A DNA stretch of 64,000 bases. It comes from Baekduia alba. GTDB taxonomy: Bacteria > Actinomycetota > Thermoleophilia > Solirubrobacterales > Solirubrobacteraceae. The stretch lies in contig NZ_CP114013.1 in assembly GCF_028416635.1 (NCBI RefSeq), forward strand, positions 2,294,001 to 2,358,000. Direction: 5' to 3'. The stretch's first letter is position 1, and every line of letters starts with the position of its first letter. The position numbers and the translations under genes were made by a program. This document shows, one piece after another, positions 8,460-15,495 of this stretch. The notes under the pieces are model-generated. The model was not told the origin of the DNA. It made no database searches and saw only the letters and a list, made by a program, of their open reading frames with translations.

Positions 8460-9533
8460 TCAGCGGGGCGGACGCATGGTCGAGGTGCCGCACACGGGGC
8501 AGTCGGGGTCGCGGGGGACCGCCTCGCGCGTGACCGTCAGCGTCGTCGTGTCGATCATGAAGGCGTTGCCCTCGCACGTCAGCGGGTGCAGGCCGGTGAT
8601 GTAGGCGACGACCTCGTTGGCGATCAGCGAGCCGATCACGCCGCACGACGGCGCGTACGTCGCGCCCGGCGCGTGGGAGTCGAGGACGGTCATCGCCTTG
8701 TCGTAGAGCGGGTAGATGCGCCGGTAGGCGGTCTCCTGGCACTCGCGGCAGCCGGTGACGCCGGGCACGTAGGTCGGGCCGACGCGCAGCAGCGGCGGGA
8801 AGATGCTCATCGAGATATAGGGGATCTCGGCGTCCCAGCACGCCGCGTTGACCCAGTGCGAGATCTGGGTCGCCGGCCAGTCGACGGCGCCGACGACGAA
8901 GTCGGTGCCCGCGATGACCCGGGCGACGTCCTCGGTCGACTCGAGCCGCTGCGCGATGCCGCGGAACGTCGTGCGCCCGTTGAGCTGGCCGAGGTGCTCG
9001 GCGGCCGCCTCGACCTTGGGCCGGCCGAGGTCGTCCTCGCGATAGAGGATCTGGCGGGCCAGGTTGCTGAGCTCGACGTCGTCGTGGTCGACGCCCACGA
9101 TCGTCCCGATGCCGACGGCGGCGAGCATCGTCGCCGCCAGTCCGCCCAGCCCTCCGAGCCCGAGGACCGCGACGGTCGCGGACTCCAGGCGGGCCTGCGC
9201 CGCGGCGCGCGGCATGCCGGCCGGGGCGAGGTCGCTGAAGTAGCGCAGCTGGCGGTCGTAGCGGTCGAGCGCGTGCTCGTCGAGATGCCTGGGGTCCTCG
9301 GACGCGTCCTCGGTGATGGCGTCCGCGGCCATGGCGTCGAGCGCCTCGTCGAGATCGGCGGCGCTGAGCGCGGGGACAGGACCCGCGCGCAGCGCCGCCA
9401 GGATCTCTTCGCGCCCACGCGTGCCGTCGAGCTGTGCGAGCAGCTCGACGAGCACGGCGGGATCGCCCTCCAGCGCGATGTCACCACCTCGGTGGCCATG
9501 GCGCAGGAGCACGACGCGATCGCGGTCGGTCAT
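8460..9533 (-). CDS. PqqD-like (RRE) plus ThiF/MccB-type adenylating enzyme
   Basis: 357 residues. Residues 1-80 resemble a PqqD/RiPP-recognition element (DPAVLVELLAQLDGTRGREEIL). Residues 88-350 are an E1/ThiF adenylation domain: RYDRQLRYF, GLGGLGG (125-131), VDHDDVELSNLARQ, GRPKVEAA, and zinc ligands CREC (262, 265) and CPVC (345, 348). Length and domain order match MccB, which adenylates a short peptide in microcin C synthesis, and TOMM-type E1 proteins. The likely substrate is the 21-residue peptide encoded just upstream. A longer in-frame start near the methyltransferase stop exists, but its translation is an Arg/Asp-rich shadow of the peptide gene, so the ATG at 9533 is preferred. Confidence 0.85.
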   Translation of the reverse strand: MTDRDRVVLLRHGHRGGDIALEGDPAVLVELLAQLDGTRGREEILAALRAGPVPALSAADLDEALDAMAADAITEDASEDPRHLDEHALDRYDRQLRYFSDLAPAGMPRAAAQARLESATVAVLGLGGLGGLAATMLAAVGIGTIVGVDHDDVELSNLARQILYREDDLGRPKVEAAAEHLGQLNGRTTFRGIAQRLESTEDVARVIAGTDFVVGAVDWPATQISHWVNAACWDAEIPYISMSIFPPLLRVGPTYVPGVTGCRECQETAYRRIYPLYDKAMTVLDSHAPGATYAPSCGVIGSLIANEVVAYITGLHPLTCEGNAFMIDTTTLTVTREAVPRDPDCPVCGTSTMRPPR

Positions 9534-9613
9534 GACCTCGATCGTCGACTTGAGCCGGGGGCGTTCCCGGTCCTGGCCGCAACGGGGGGCGGTCAGGATC
9601 GGGGGTGCCTCGC

Positions 9614-9679
9614 TTAGCCGTTCTTGACGAGCGAAGCCACCGGCAGCGTCTCCTCCTCGATCTTGACGATCTTGAGCAT
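9614..9679 (-). CDS. 21-residue putative RiPP precursor peptide
   Basis: A short minus-strand gene between the methyltransferase and the ThiF-type enzyme. The peptide begins MLKIVKIEEE and ends LPVASLVKNG. An AGGAGG sequence lies 7 nt upstream of the ATG at 9679; the in-frame ATG at 9685 abuts the same site too closely. The KIxKxEEE start is leader-like, and the C-terminal Lys-Asn-Gly is a plausible modification site. MccB acts on a C-terminal Asn and ThiF/MoeB on a C-terminal Gly. It is too short for standard gene calling and has no transmembrane character. The function is inferred from context only. Confidence 0.7.
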   Translation of the reverse strand: MLKIVKIEEETLPVASLVKNG

Positions 9680-9709
9680 GTGCATCCCTCCTCTCTGTGC
9701 GTGTAGGGG

Positions 9710-10510
9710 TCATGAAAGTCGGGCCAGGTAGATGCGCTTGATGTGGCGCGCGTCGTCGGCGACGAGGTCGAGCTCGCCGCTTTCGTGCGCGCCGCGCGTG
9801 GTGAGCAGCTCGAGCCCCGCGTCGTCCAGCGCCTCGACGATGCGCTCGTGCGGATGGCGGTGCTGGACGTGGCGGCTGACCGTGCGGATCCACCCGCTGG
9901 GGTCGCCGTCCGGGGCCGCCACGAAGGCGTGGAGGTCGGCGCTGTAGGTGGGGTCGTCCTGGGCCAGCGGATCCCAGACGAAGAAGCGCTCGCCGGCGTC
10001 GCGGACGTGGGCCGTGCCGAAGAACGTCGTGAACACCAGCTGGGTGTTGGCGTCGAAGAGCAGGAGCCCGCCCGGGCGCAGCCGGTCGGCCAGAACGGTC
10101 ATCGATCGGCTGAGCATCTCGGGCTCGATGTAGTTGAGAACGTCGCCGAACGCTGTGACCAGGTCCAACTTTGGGCCAATTGGCAATGGTTCGGGGAGCG
10201 TTGACACGCCCAGTTCGACGCCCGCTCCGAGACGCTCGCGAGCGACCTCGAGCATGCCCGGCGAGGGGTCCACCCCGGAGGCCTCGAAGCCCGCCGAGAG
10301 CAGCGCCGCGACGGACCGCCCGGTCCCGCATCCGACGTCGAGCGCGAGTCCGCCGTCGAGCCCGTGCTCAGCGGCGAGTTGGAGGAGCGCGGCGAGCCAA
10401 TCCTCGTACTCCGGTGCGCTGTTGAACGCGTCGTAATGCGGAGCGAGCGGGTCATACGGAGCCGCGACCGTTTCTTTTTCCGCAATGGCGTCTGAGCCGA
10501 GCAGGGTCAT
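9710..10510 (-). CDS. Class I SAM-dependent methyltransferase
   Basis: 266 residues. Motif I is LDVGCGTGRSV (about 57-67), followed by GVDPSPGML (motif II), LVTAFGDVLNYI (motif III) and LRPGGLLLFDAN (motif post-III). It is the first gene of a minus-strand run that continues 30 bp later with the precursor peptide and then the adenylating enzyme. The natural inference is that it methylates the peptide, its C-terminus or an attached group. The target is not predictable. Its ATG is only 3 bp from the ATG of the divergent sigma factor, which is unusual and leaves no room for promoters unless one start is wrong. Confidence 0.85.
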   Translation of the reverse strand: MTLLGSDAIAEKETVAAPYDPLAPHYDAFNSAPEYEDWLAALLQLAAEHGLDGGLALDVGCGTGRSVAALLSAGFEASGVDPSPGMLEVARERLGAGVELGVSTLPEPLPIGPKLDLVTAFGDVLNYIEPEMLSRSMTVLADRLRPGGLLLFDANTQLVFTTFFGTAHVRDAGERFFVWDPLAQDDPTYSADLHAFVAAPDGDPSGWIRTVSRHVQHRHPHERIVEALDDAGLELLTTRGAHESGELDLVADDARHIKRIYLARLS

Positions 10511-10513
10511 GTC

Positions 10514-11059
10514 ATGTCCAGACCCTCAAAGCGCTCAAAAGCGTTTCATCCCATCTCAAATTCTTTCCAGTTGGGTCCGCTCGACTGGGAGTTCATGCAC
10601 CGGCAGTGTCTGCGGGAGGCGCGCAGGCTGGCCCCTCCGGCCGACGCCGCGGACATCGCGCAGGAGGCGTTGATCCGCGCCTGGAAGAGCCTCCAGACCG
10701 CTGAGGCGCCCGACCATCCGGTCGCCTGGCTGCGCACGATCGTGCGCCGCGAGGCGATGAGGCACCGGGCGCGGAACGGCGTCGCCATCAGCCTCGACGA
10801 GCACGGCGACTTCGCCGACAGGGCCGCCTCGAAGCGGCTCGAACTGCTGGATCTGCAGGTCGACGTGCGCCGAGCGGTTCGCAGTCTGACCCCGCAGGAC
10901 CGTAAGCTGTTGGCCTTGCGGTACGTCGACGACCTCACGCAGCCCGCAGTCGCCCTGGCCCTCGGCATCCCTGAGGGCACGGCGAAGGTGAGGCTGCACC
11001 GTGCGCGTGGTCGGCTGCAGCAGGTTCTGTCACAGCACGACGGCGGGGAGCGCCGATGA
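10514..11059 (+). CDS. ECF-type RNA polymerase sigma factor
   Basis: 181 residues. Region 2 is seen as AADIAQEALIRAWKSL and HPVAWLRTIVRREAMRH. Region 4 is LTPQDRKLLALRYVDDLTQPAVALALGIPEGTAKVRLHRARGRL. The conserved part begins near residue 28, where an in-frame ATG at 10595 could be the true start. That would open an 84-bp, relatively AT-rich divergent promoter region between this gene and the methyltransferase. Its stop overlaps the following HTH gene by ATGA, so the two are coupled. It may control the neighbouring peptide cluster (inference). Confidence 0.85.
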   Translation: MSRPSKRSKAFHPISNSFQLGPLDWEFMHRQCLREARRLAPPADAADIAQEALIRAWKSLQTAEAPDHPVAWLRTIVRREAMRHRARNGVAISLDEHGDFADRAASKRLELLDLQVDVRRAVRSLTPQDRKLLALRYVDDLTQPAVALALGIPEGTAKVRLHRARGRLQQVLSQHDGGERR

Positions 11060-11706
11060 GCAAGACCACGACAGCCGGTGCCCGTCGGAGCAAGCGCAAC
11101 GCCGACCCGCACGAGCTGAACAGCAACATCGTCAAGGCGCTGTCGCACCCGCTGCGGATGAAGATCCTGGCGAGGCTCAACGAGGGCGTGGCGAGCCCGA
11201 ACGAGATGGCCAAGGAGTTCGACGAGTCGCTGCCCCTGGTCAGCTACCACGTCCGGATCCTGCGCGAGCTCGACTGCATCGAGCTCGTGAGGACGACGCC
11301 GCGGCGCGGGGCGATCGAGCACCACTACCGCGCGTTGACGCGGGCGTTCCTCAACGAGGACGACTGGGCGCAGATGCCGTTGAGCGCCCGCAAGGCGGTC
11401 ACGACGACGCTCCTCAACAACGCGCTCGGGGACATGCGCGAGGCGATCGCCGCCGACACGTTCGAGGAGCGGACCGATCGGCACCTCTCGTATACGCCGC
11501 TGCTGCTCGACGAAGAGGGCTGGATCGAGCTGAACGACAAGATGGCCGAGGTGCTCGACTGGGCGCTGGAAGAGCAGGCCAGGGCCGCCGTCCGGATCCG
11601 CGACGGAAGCGAGCAGGTGCGCGCGCGCCTCACGATGATCAGCTACGAGGGCGCCCCGCCCAGCGAAGATCCCGCCGCGTCCAAGCGGCAGCGCGTCAAG
11701 CGCTAA
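11056..11706 (+). CDS. ArsR-like winged-helix transcriptional regulator
   Basis: 216 residues. The N-terminal winged helix includes NSNIVKALSHPLRMKILARL, SPNEMAKEFDESLPLVSYHVRIL and a wing RRGAIEHHYRAL, an ArsR/helix-turn-helix pattern. The C-terminal half is a helical extension with no metal-binding cysteines, so it is probably not a metal sensor. Translation is coupled to the upstream sigma factor by ATGA. It may modulate the same regulon as that sigma factor, but the effector is unknown. Confidence 0.75.
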   Translation: MSKTTTAGARRSKRNADPHELNSNIVKALSHPLRMKILARLNEGVASPNEMAKEFDESLPLVSYHVRILRELDCIELVRTTPRRGAIEHHYRALTRAFLNEDDWAQMPLSARKAVTTTLLNNALGDMREAIAADTFEERTDRHLSYTPLLLDEEGWIELNDKMAEVLDWALEEQARAAVRIRDGSEQVRARLTMISYEGAPPSEDPAASKRQRVKR

Positions 11707-11716
11707 CGTCCGCCGC

Positions 11717-13465
11717 GTGCGGACGCCCTCCTTGCTCGTCACGGCGAGCGCGCTCTTGAGCGCGCTCGCCGTTGTCGTTTCCGGATGCGGTGGCGGGAAG
11801 GGCGAGGGCGACGGCGCGCCGGGTTCCGGAGCGGTCAGACATGGTGGAACGCTGACGATGTTGGCGGCGTCCGACGTCGACTACCTGGACACCGGACGGT
11901 CGTACTCCACCCAAGGCGTGATGGTCGGGCTCGCGTCGCAGCGGCCGCTGTACCGGTACGCGCCGGACGACCTGGCCAAGCCGCTGCCGGACATGGCCGC
12001 GGCGGCGCCGGTGGTGTCGGGCGACGGGCGGGTCGTGACCGTGAAGCTGCGGCGGGGCGTGCGGTTCTCGCCGCCGGTGAACCGGGAGGTCACGTCGCGG
12101 GACGTCGCGTACGCGTTCGAGCGGCTGTTCAGCGCCAACGTCGCCGGGCCGTACCCGTCGTACTTCCGGGCGCTGGAGGGGGCGCCGACGACGCCGACCA
12201 AGGGCGTGCGGCCGCTGTCGGGGATCTCGACGCCCGACGCGCACACGATCGTCTTCCGGCTGCAGACCCAGACGGCGCCGACGTTCGTGGGGGCGCTGGT
12301 CCTCATCGCGACGGCGCCGGTGCCGGCGGAGTACGCGAAGCCGTTCGACGCTCGCACCCCGTCGACCTACACCGACCACGTCGTGGCCACCGGGCCGTAC
12401 ATGGTGCGCAACGACGCGCAGGGGCGGGTGGTGGGCTATCAGCCGGGCAAGTCCATCGACCTGGTCCGCAACCCGCGGTGGTCGCGGAAGACCGACTCGC
12501 GCCCGGCGCGGCTGGACCGGATCCGGATCCGGACCAACGCGACCGACACCACGATCTCCGCGCGGCAGGTGATCGCGGGCAAGGACATGGTGCTGGACGC
12601 GCCGGCGCCGGCGCCGATCCTGAAGCTCGTCTCGAGGGCCGGCGGCGCGGCGGTCTCTGCGCGGATCAATGTGGGCGGGTACCGGTTCCTGCCGTTGAAC
12701 ACGCGGTTGAGGCCGTTCGACGACATCAACGTCCGCAAGGCGGTGCTGGCGGCATTCGACCGCGAGGCCGTCCGGCGCGCGCGGGGCGGGGTGACGACCG
12801 GGCCGCTGGCGACGCACTTCCTGCCGCCGGGCATCGCCGGGTTCGAGGAGGCGGGCGGGTTGAAGGGGCCTGATGTCGACTTCCTCCGCGCGCCGGGCGG
12901 AGATCCCGCGCTGGCCGCCGCGTACCTGCGCAAGGCGGGCTTCGCCGACGGCAGGTACCACGGCGACGAGAAGTTCCTGCTGGTCGCCGGGAACTCCGAC
13001 CAGGACAAGAACATCGCCGAGGTCGTCCAGGACCAACTCGGCAGGCTGGGGTTCCAGACCCGGCTGAAGTTCGTGCCGGGCGACGCGCTCTTCACCAACT
13101 GGTGCTCGGTCCCGGCCAAGAAGGTCCTGACCTGCGCGGGCTCCATCGCCTGGCTCAAGGACTTCTCGGACCCCGAGCCGATGCTGCGCCCCGTCTTCGA
13201 CGGCTCCGCGATCACCCCGGTCAACAACACCAACTACTCCCAGCTGGACGACCCCAAGATCAACGCGGCGATGGAAGCGGCCGCCACCACGACCGGCCCC
13301 ACCCGCGCCCGCGCCTGGGGCGCGATCGACCGGATGATCCTCAACGACGCTCCGGCGATCCCGGTGCAGTGGGACGTCGCGACGCTGGTGCGTTCCAAGG
13401 ACGTGGCGGGGGTGCCGAGCAAGTACTTCGTGAGTTGGGACTTGAGCTATACGGGGTTGCGGTAG
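11717..13465 (+). CDS. ABC transporter solute-binding lipoprotein, family 5 (peptide/nickel type)
   Basis: 582 residues starting at GTG. A signal sequence ends in a lipobox (VVVSGC, Cys24), so it is an anchored extracytoplasmic protein. SBP family 5 features include GGTLTMLAASDVDYLDTGRS at the start of the mature domain, the KLRRGVRFSPP segment, VTSRDVAYAFERL, and ATGPYMV. The family binds oligopeptides, nickel or opines and delivers them to Dpp/Opp-type permeases. No permease or ATPase gene follows, so it is an orphan here. It starts 10 bp after the HTH gene and may be part of that unit. Confidence 0.85.
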   Translation: MRTPSLLVTASALLSALAVVVSGCGGGKGEGDGAPGSGAVRHGGTLTMLAASDVDYLDTGRSYSTQGVMVGLASQRPLYRYAPDDLAKPLPDMAAAAPVVSGDGRVVTVKLRRGVRFSPPVNREVTSRDVAYAFERLFSANVAGPYPSYFRALEGAPTTPTKGVRPLSGISTPDAHTIVFRLQTQTAPTFVGALVLIATAPVPAEYAKPFDARTPSTYTDHVVATGPYMVRNDAQGRVVGYQPGKSIDLVRNPRWSRKTDSRPARLDRIRIRTNATDTTISARQVIAGKDMVLDAPAPAPILKLVSRAGGAAVSARINVGGYRFLPLNTRLRPFDDINVRKAVLAAFDREAVRRARGGVTTGPLATHFLPPGIAGFEEAGGLKGPDVDFLRAPGGDPALAAAYLRKAGFADGRYHGDEKFLLVAGNSDQDKNIAEVVQDQLGRLGFQTRLKFVPGDALFTNWCSVPAKKVLTCAGSIAWLKDFSDPEPMLRPVFDGSAITPVNNTNYSQLDDPKINAAMEAAATTTGPTRARAWGAIDRMILNDAPAIPVQWDVATLVRSKDVAGVPSKYFVSWDLSYTGLR

Positions 13466-13634
13466 GGGGCGCGGCGCGCGGCGCTCCGCGTCGTCGGTCG
13501 ACGCGCCTCTGCTGCGGTTGGCAGCGCCATTGCCTCAGGCCGCGGTCGGCGCCGTCTCGCCGCGATCGCCTTCGCACCGGTGCGTCGTCCGCTTCGGCGT
13601 GGCGGCCCGCCTCGCTCTCCTCGCGCGACATCTC
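13466..13634. other. Intergenic region, no gene seen
   Basis: About 170 bp between the solute-binding lipoprotein and the CadC-like regulator. I see no convincing reading frame, terminator or repeat until the inverted repeat at its right end. Confidence 0.4.
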
Positions 13635-13655
13635 GACAACCATTAGATTGTTGTC
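13635..13655. promoter_or_regulatory. Inverted-repeat operator overlapping the metal-sensor start
   Basis: GACAAC, 9 bp, then GTTGTC, ending at the base before the ATG of the ArsR/CadC-like gene. The AT-rich spacer contains a -10-like TAGATT (13644-13649), so the transcript would start at or very near the ATG (leaderless). A palindrome placed over the -10 is the usual position of an autorepression site for ArsR/SmtB sensors. The assignment is by position and symmetry only. Confidence 0.55.
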
Positions 13656-14009
13656 ATGGCCGGCGATCGCTGCGACCTCCTCTGCCTCGACCTTCCGAAG
13701 GCCGAGGCTCTGCGGGCCGAGGCGCTGACGCCGGCGGCCGCTGCGAGTGCGGCGGCGCGATCCAAGGCGCTCGCCGACCCGACGCGTGTCGCTCTGGCTG
13801 CCGTCCTCGGGCGGACCGATGAGCTGTGCGTCTGCGATCTGGCGTGGATCTCCGGACGGGCGGAGAACCTCGTCTCGCATCATCTGCGGGTCCTACGCGA
13901 GAGCGGGCTCGCGGTGTCGCGGCGCGAGGGCAAGATGGTGCTCTACTCGCTGAGTCCGGTGGGCCACGCGCTGCTCGCGGCGGTGATCGCGGAGGACGTG
14001 CCGGCATGA
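13656..14009 (+). CDS. ArsR/SmtB-family metal sensor of the CadC type
   Basis: 117 residues. The winged helix includes SKALADPTRVALAAVL, ELCVCDLAWISGRAENLVSHHLRVL and the wing REGKMVLYSL. The alpha-3 motif CVC plus an N-terminal CDLLC pair (residues 6-10) reproduces the four-thiol alpha3N sensor site of CadC repressors, which respond to Cd, Pb or Zn. The operator palindrome lies directly at its start. Its stop overlaps the transporter gene by ATGA, giving a classic sensor-efflux operon. The metal identity is inference. Confidence 0.85.
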   Translation: MAGDRCDLLCLDLPKAEALRAEALTPAAAASAAARSKALADPTRVALAAVLGRTDELCVCDLAWISGRAENLVSHHLRVLRESGLAVSRREGKMVLYSLSPVGHALLAAVIAEDVPA

Positions 14010-14689
14010 GCGTGGTCATCGCGATCGGGGGGAAGGACCGGGCCTGGCTGCGGGCGGCCGGTCGTGCCCGCGCGCTGGCGTGGGTCAGCCTGGTGTGGAT
14101 GACGGCTGAGGGCGTCGTCGGCCTGGTCGCGGGCCTGCAAGCCAACTCGATCTCGGTGGTCACCTGGGCGGCTGGCTCCGCCGTCGAAGGGCTCGGCTCG
14201 GCGATCGTGATCTGGCGCTTCACCGGCTCGCGCACGATGTCCGACGCGGCCGAGCTCCGCGCGCAGCGGTGGGTGGCCGGCTCGTTCTTCCTGCTGGCTC
14301 CGTACTTGTTGTATGAGTCGATCCACCGCCTCGCGGCCGGCGAGGCCGCCGAGGCACACACGCTCGGCATCGTGCTGACCGCGAGCAGCGTCGTCGGGAT
14401 GCCGCTGCTCGGCTGGGCCAAGCTCCGGCTCGGCCGCCGGCTCGGCTCGGCCGCGACGGCGGGGGAGGGCACGCAGAACCTCCTGTGCGCCGGTCAGGCG
14501 GCGGCGGCGCTTGTCGCCCTGGCGACCGCCGGTTCACTGCCCTGGCTCGATCCGGTCGCGGCCTTCGCGATCGCCGCGATCGCCGCTCGCGAGGGCGTGG
14601 CGCTGTGGAAGGGCGATGGCTCCTGCTGCTCGACGCCGCTGGGCTTCTCCGAGCCCGACGCGGGCTGTGCCGACGACTGCTGCGCCTGA
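14006..14689 (+). CDS. CDF-like cation transporter with atypical metal site and Cys-rich tail
   Basis: 227 residues with about six hydrophobic helices and the CDF layout. The second helix reads SISVVTWAAGSAVEGLGSA, where canonical CDF proteins have two Asp/His ligands four apart. The fifth helix (TQNLLCAGQAAAALVAL) likewise lacks His and Asp but has a Cys. The C-terminal 26 residues carry CC, a single C and CC, a potential thiol trap for soft metals. The gene is coupled to the CadC-like sensor by ATGA. It could export a thiophilic metal, or the energy-coupling mechanism may differ from true CDF proteins. Confidence 0.75.
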   Translation: MSVVIAIGGKDRAWLRAAGRARALAWVSLVWMTAEGVVGLVAGLQANSISVVTWAAGSAVEGLGSAIVIWRFTGSRTMSDAAELRAQRWVAGSFFLLAPYLLYESIHRLAAGEAAEAHTLGIVLTASSVVGMPLLGWAKLRLGRRLGSAATAGEGTQNLLCAGQAAAALVALATAGSLPWLDPVAAFAIAAIAAREGVALWKGDGSCCSTPLGFSEPDAGCADDCCA

Positions 14690-14779
14690 GGCCGAGAACG
14701 ACAACGGCGCGCGCGCATGCGGAAGGTGCACGGCCCGCTCGAGGACCATGCGGCCATCCGCTCGGGCTGACGGCCGGGC

Positions 14780-14845
14780 CGGCGTCGCGAGCTTGACCAG
14801 CGCGGAGGTGTCGGCGTACAGGACGCCAGCCGTGGGGTCAGCCAC
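14780..14845 (-). pseudogene. VapC (PIN-domain toxin) N-terminal remnant
   Basis: A GTG at 14845 opens MADPTAGVLYADTSALVKLA, the unmistakable first strand and first catalytic Asp of a PIN-domain toxin. After about 21 residues the PIN pattern stops and the frame continues as unrelated sequence. At least 80% of the toxin is missing. The GTG overlaps the stop of the antitoxin remnant, as in intact phd-vapC operons. Confidence 0.6.
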
Positions 14846-15019
14846 GGTCGCCGCGCTGCTCTTGCAGCGCGCGGGTCCCGGCGCCGGTCACGGGACCGGG
14901 GAGCGGTCCGCGGCGCGCGAGCACGTCGCGGAGGTCCACCGTCGCGGACGGAGGCGTCCTTCGCGTTCGAGGCGGTCGAGAACCGGGCCGGTCTTCGAGG
15001 TGCGACGCGCCGGCTTCAC
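14838..15019 (-). pseudogene. Phd/YefM-type antitoxin remnant with a frameshift
   Basis: Two overlapping frames together give the toxin-binding tail of a Phd-type antitoxin. TSKTGPVLDRLEREGRL is in one frame and PSATVDLRDVLARRGPLP in another, joined where one base appears lost near CTCCGTCCGCGACG. The DNA-binding N-terminal half is absent. The final stop (14838-14840) overlaps the start of the VapC remnant. The module is dead by truncation and frameshift. Confidence 0.55.
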
Positions 15020-15172
15020 GTGAGACAGCGTAGTTCCGGGACGGCGGGTGTGAAGCCGCGACGCGGCCGCGGACGGCGTTGGGGGCGGCGCGGCCCCAAC
15101 CGTGTAGTTGCACGGTGTTCGGCGGGATGAGCCCGCGCGGAGAAGCCCACGGCGCCACATCCGAGAACGACA

Positions 15173-15195
15173 AAGGCCCGCGCTCGGCGGGCCTT
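15173..15195 (-). terminator. Intrinsic terminator after tRNA-Leu
   Basis: A perfect 9-bp stem, AAGGCCCGC / GCGGGCCTT, with a 5-nt loop (15182-15186), 9 bp downstream of the tRNA-Leu 3' end on the minus strand. The minus-strand copy is followed by a T-containing run (TTTGTCGTTC). Confidence 0.7.
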
Positions 15196-15204
15196 CGTTC
15201 TGCA

Positions 15205-15288
15205 TGCGGATGAGAGGACTCGAACCTCCACGGGATCGCTCCCACACGGACCTGAACCGTGCGCGTCTACCAATTCCGCCACATCCGC
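15205..15288 (-). tRNA. tRNA-Leu (anticodon CAG)
   Basis: An 84-nt cloverleaf with the long variable arm typical of tRNA-Leu. The acceptor strands GCGGATG and CATCCGC pair fully, with an A discriminator. The anticodon stem CACGG/CCGTG encloses TTCAGGT, so the anticodon is CAG. The T arm carries GGTTCGAGTCC. CCA is not encoded. A TATGCT on the minus strand (15301-15306) sits at a suitable distance for a -10 element. Confidence 0.95.
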
Positions 15289-15372
15289 CGGCGAGGAGCG
15301 AGCATAGCGTTGACGAGCGGCATGGCGTCTGGACGTCGACCAGAAACCTCTTGCTACTCTGATCCTCCCCTT

Positions 15373-15445
15373 GCCGCCATCGTCTAGGGGACTAGGACGC
15401 CGCCCTCTCACGGCGGAAACCGGGGTTCGAATCCCCGTGGCGGTA
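15373..15445 (+). tRNA. tRNA-Glu (anticodon CTC)
   Basis: A 73-nt cloverleaf. The acceptor GCCGCCA pairs with TGGCGGT (one G-T pair), with an A discriminator. The D arm is GTCTAGGGGACTAGGAC. The anticodon stem CCGCC/GGCGG encloses CTCTCAC, so the anticodon is CTC. The T arm is CGGGGTTCGAATCCCCG. CCA is not encoded. It is divergent from tRNA-Leu with about 85 bp between them. Confidence 0.95.
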
Positions 15446-15450
15446 CTACG

Positions 15451-15475
15451 GAACCCCGCGCCTCTAGCGGGGTTT
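15451..15475 (+). terminator. Intrinsic terminator after tRNA-Glu
   Basis: AACCCCGC, a 7-nt loop and GCGGGGTT, five bases after the tRNA, followed by TTCG. It can work in both directions and would also end the convergent gene at 15496. Confidence 0.65.
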
Positions 15476-15495
15476 CGTGCGTTCAGGCCCGACGC

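Larger units (their letters stand above)
14690..15172. other. Gene-poor stretch holding toxin-antitoxin debris
   Basis: About 480 bp between the transporter and the tRNA-Leu terminator. The only coding traces I find are the minus-strand Phd-like and VapC-like remnants at 14780-15019. The parts on either side show frames that fit no protein pattern and nothing else recognisable. Confidence 0.5.

Noticed and set aside
9534..9715. N-terminal extension of the ThiF-type protein starting at an ATG overlapping the methyltransferase stop
   Set aside because: The extension is Arg/Asp/Gly-rich and reads the peptide gene out of frame; the PqqD-like domain starts only after 9533.
15016..15411. Minus-strand frame spanning both tRNA genes
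   Set aside because: Two clear tRNAs and terminators occupy this stretch; the frame has no protein-like features.
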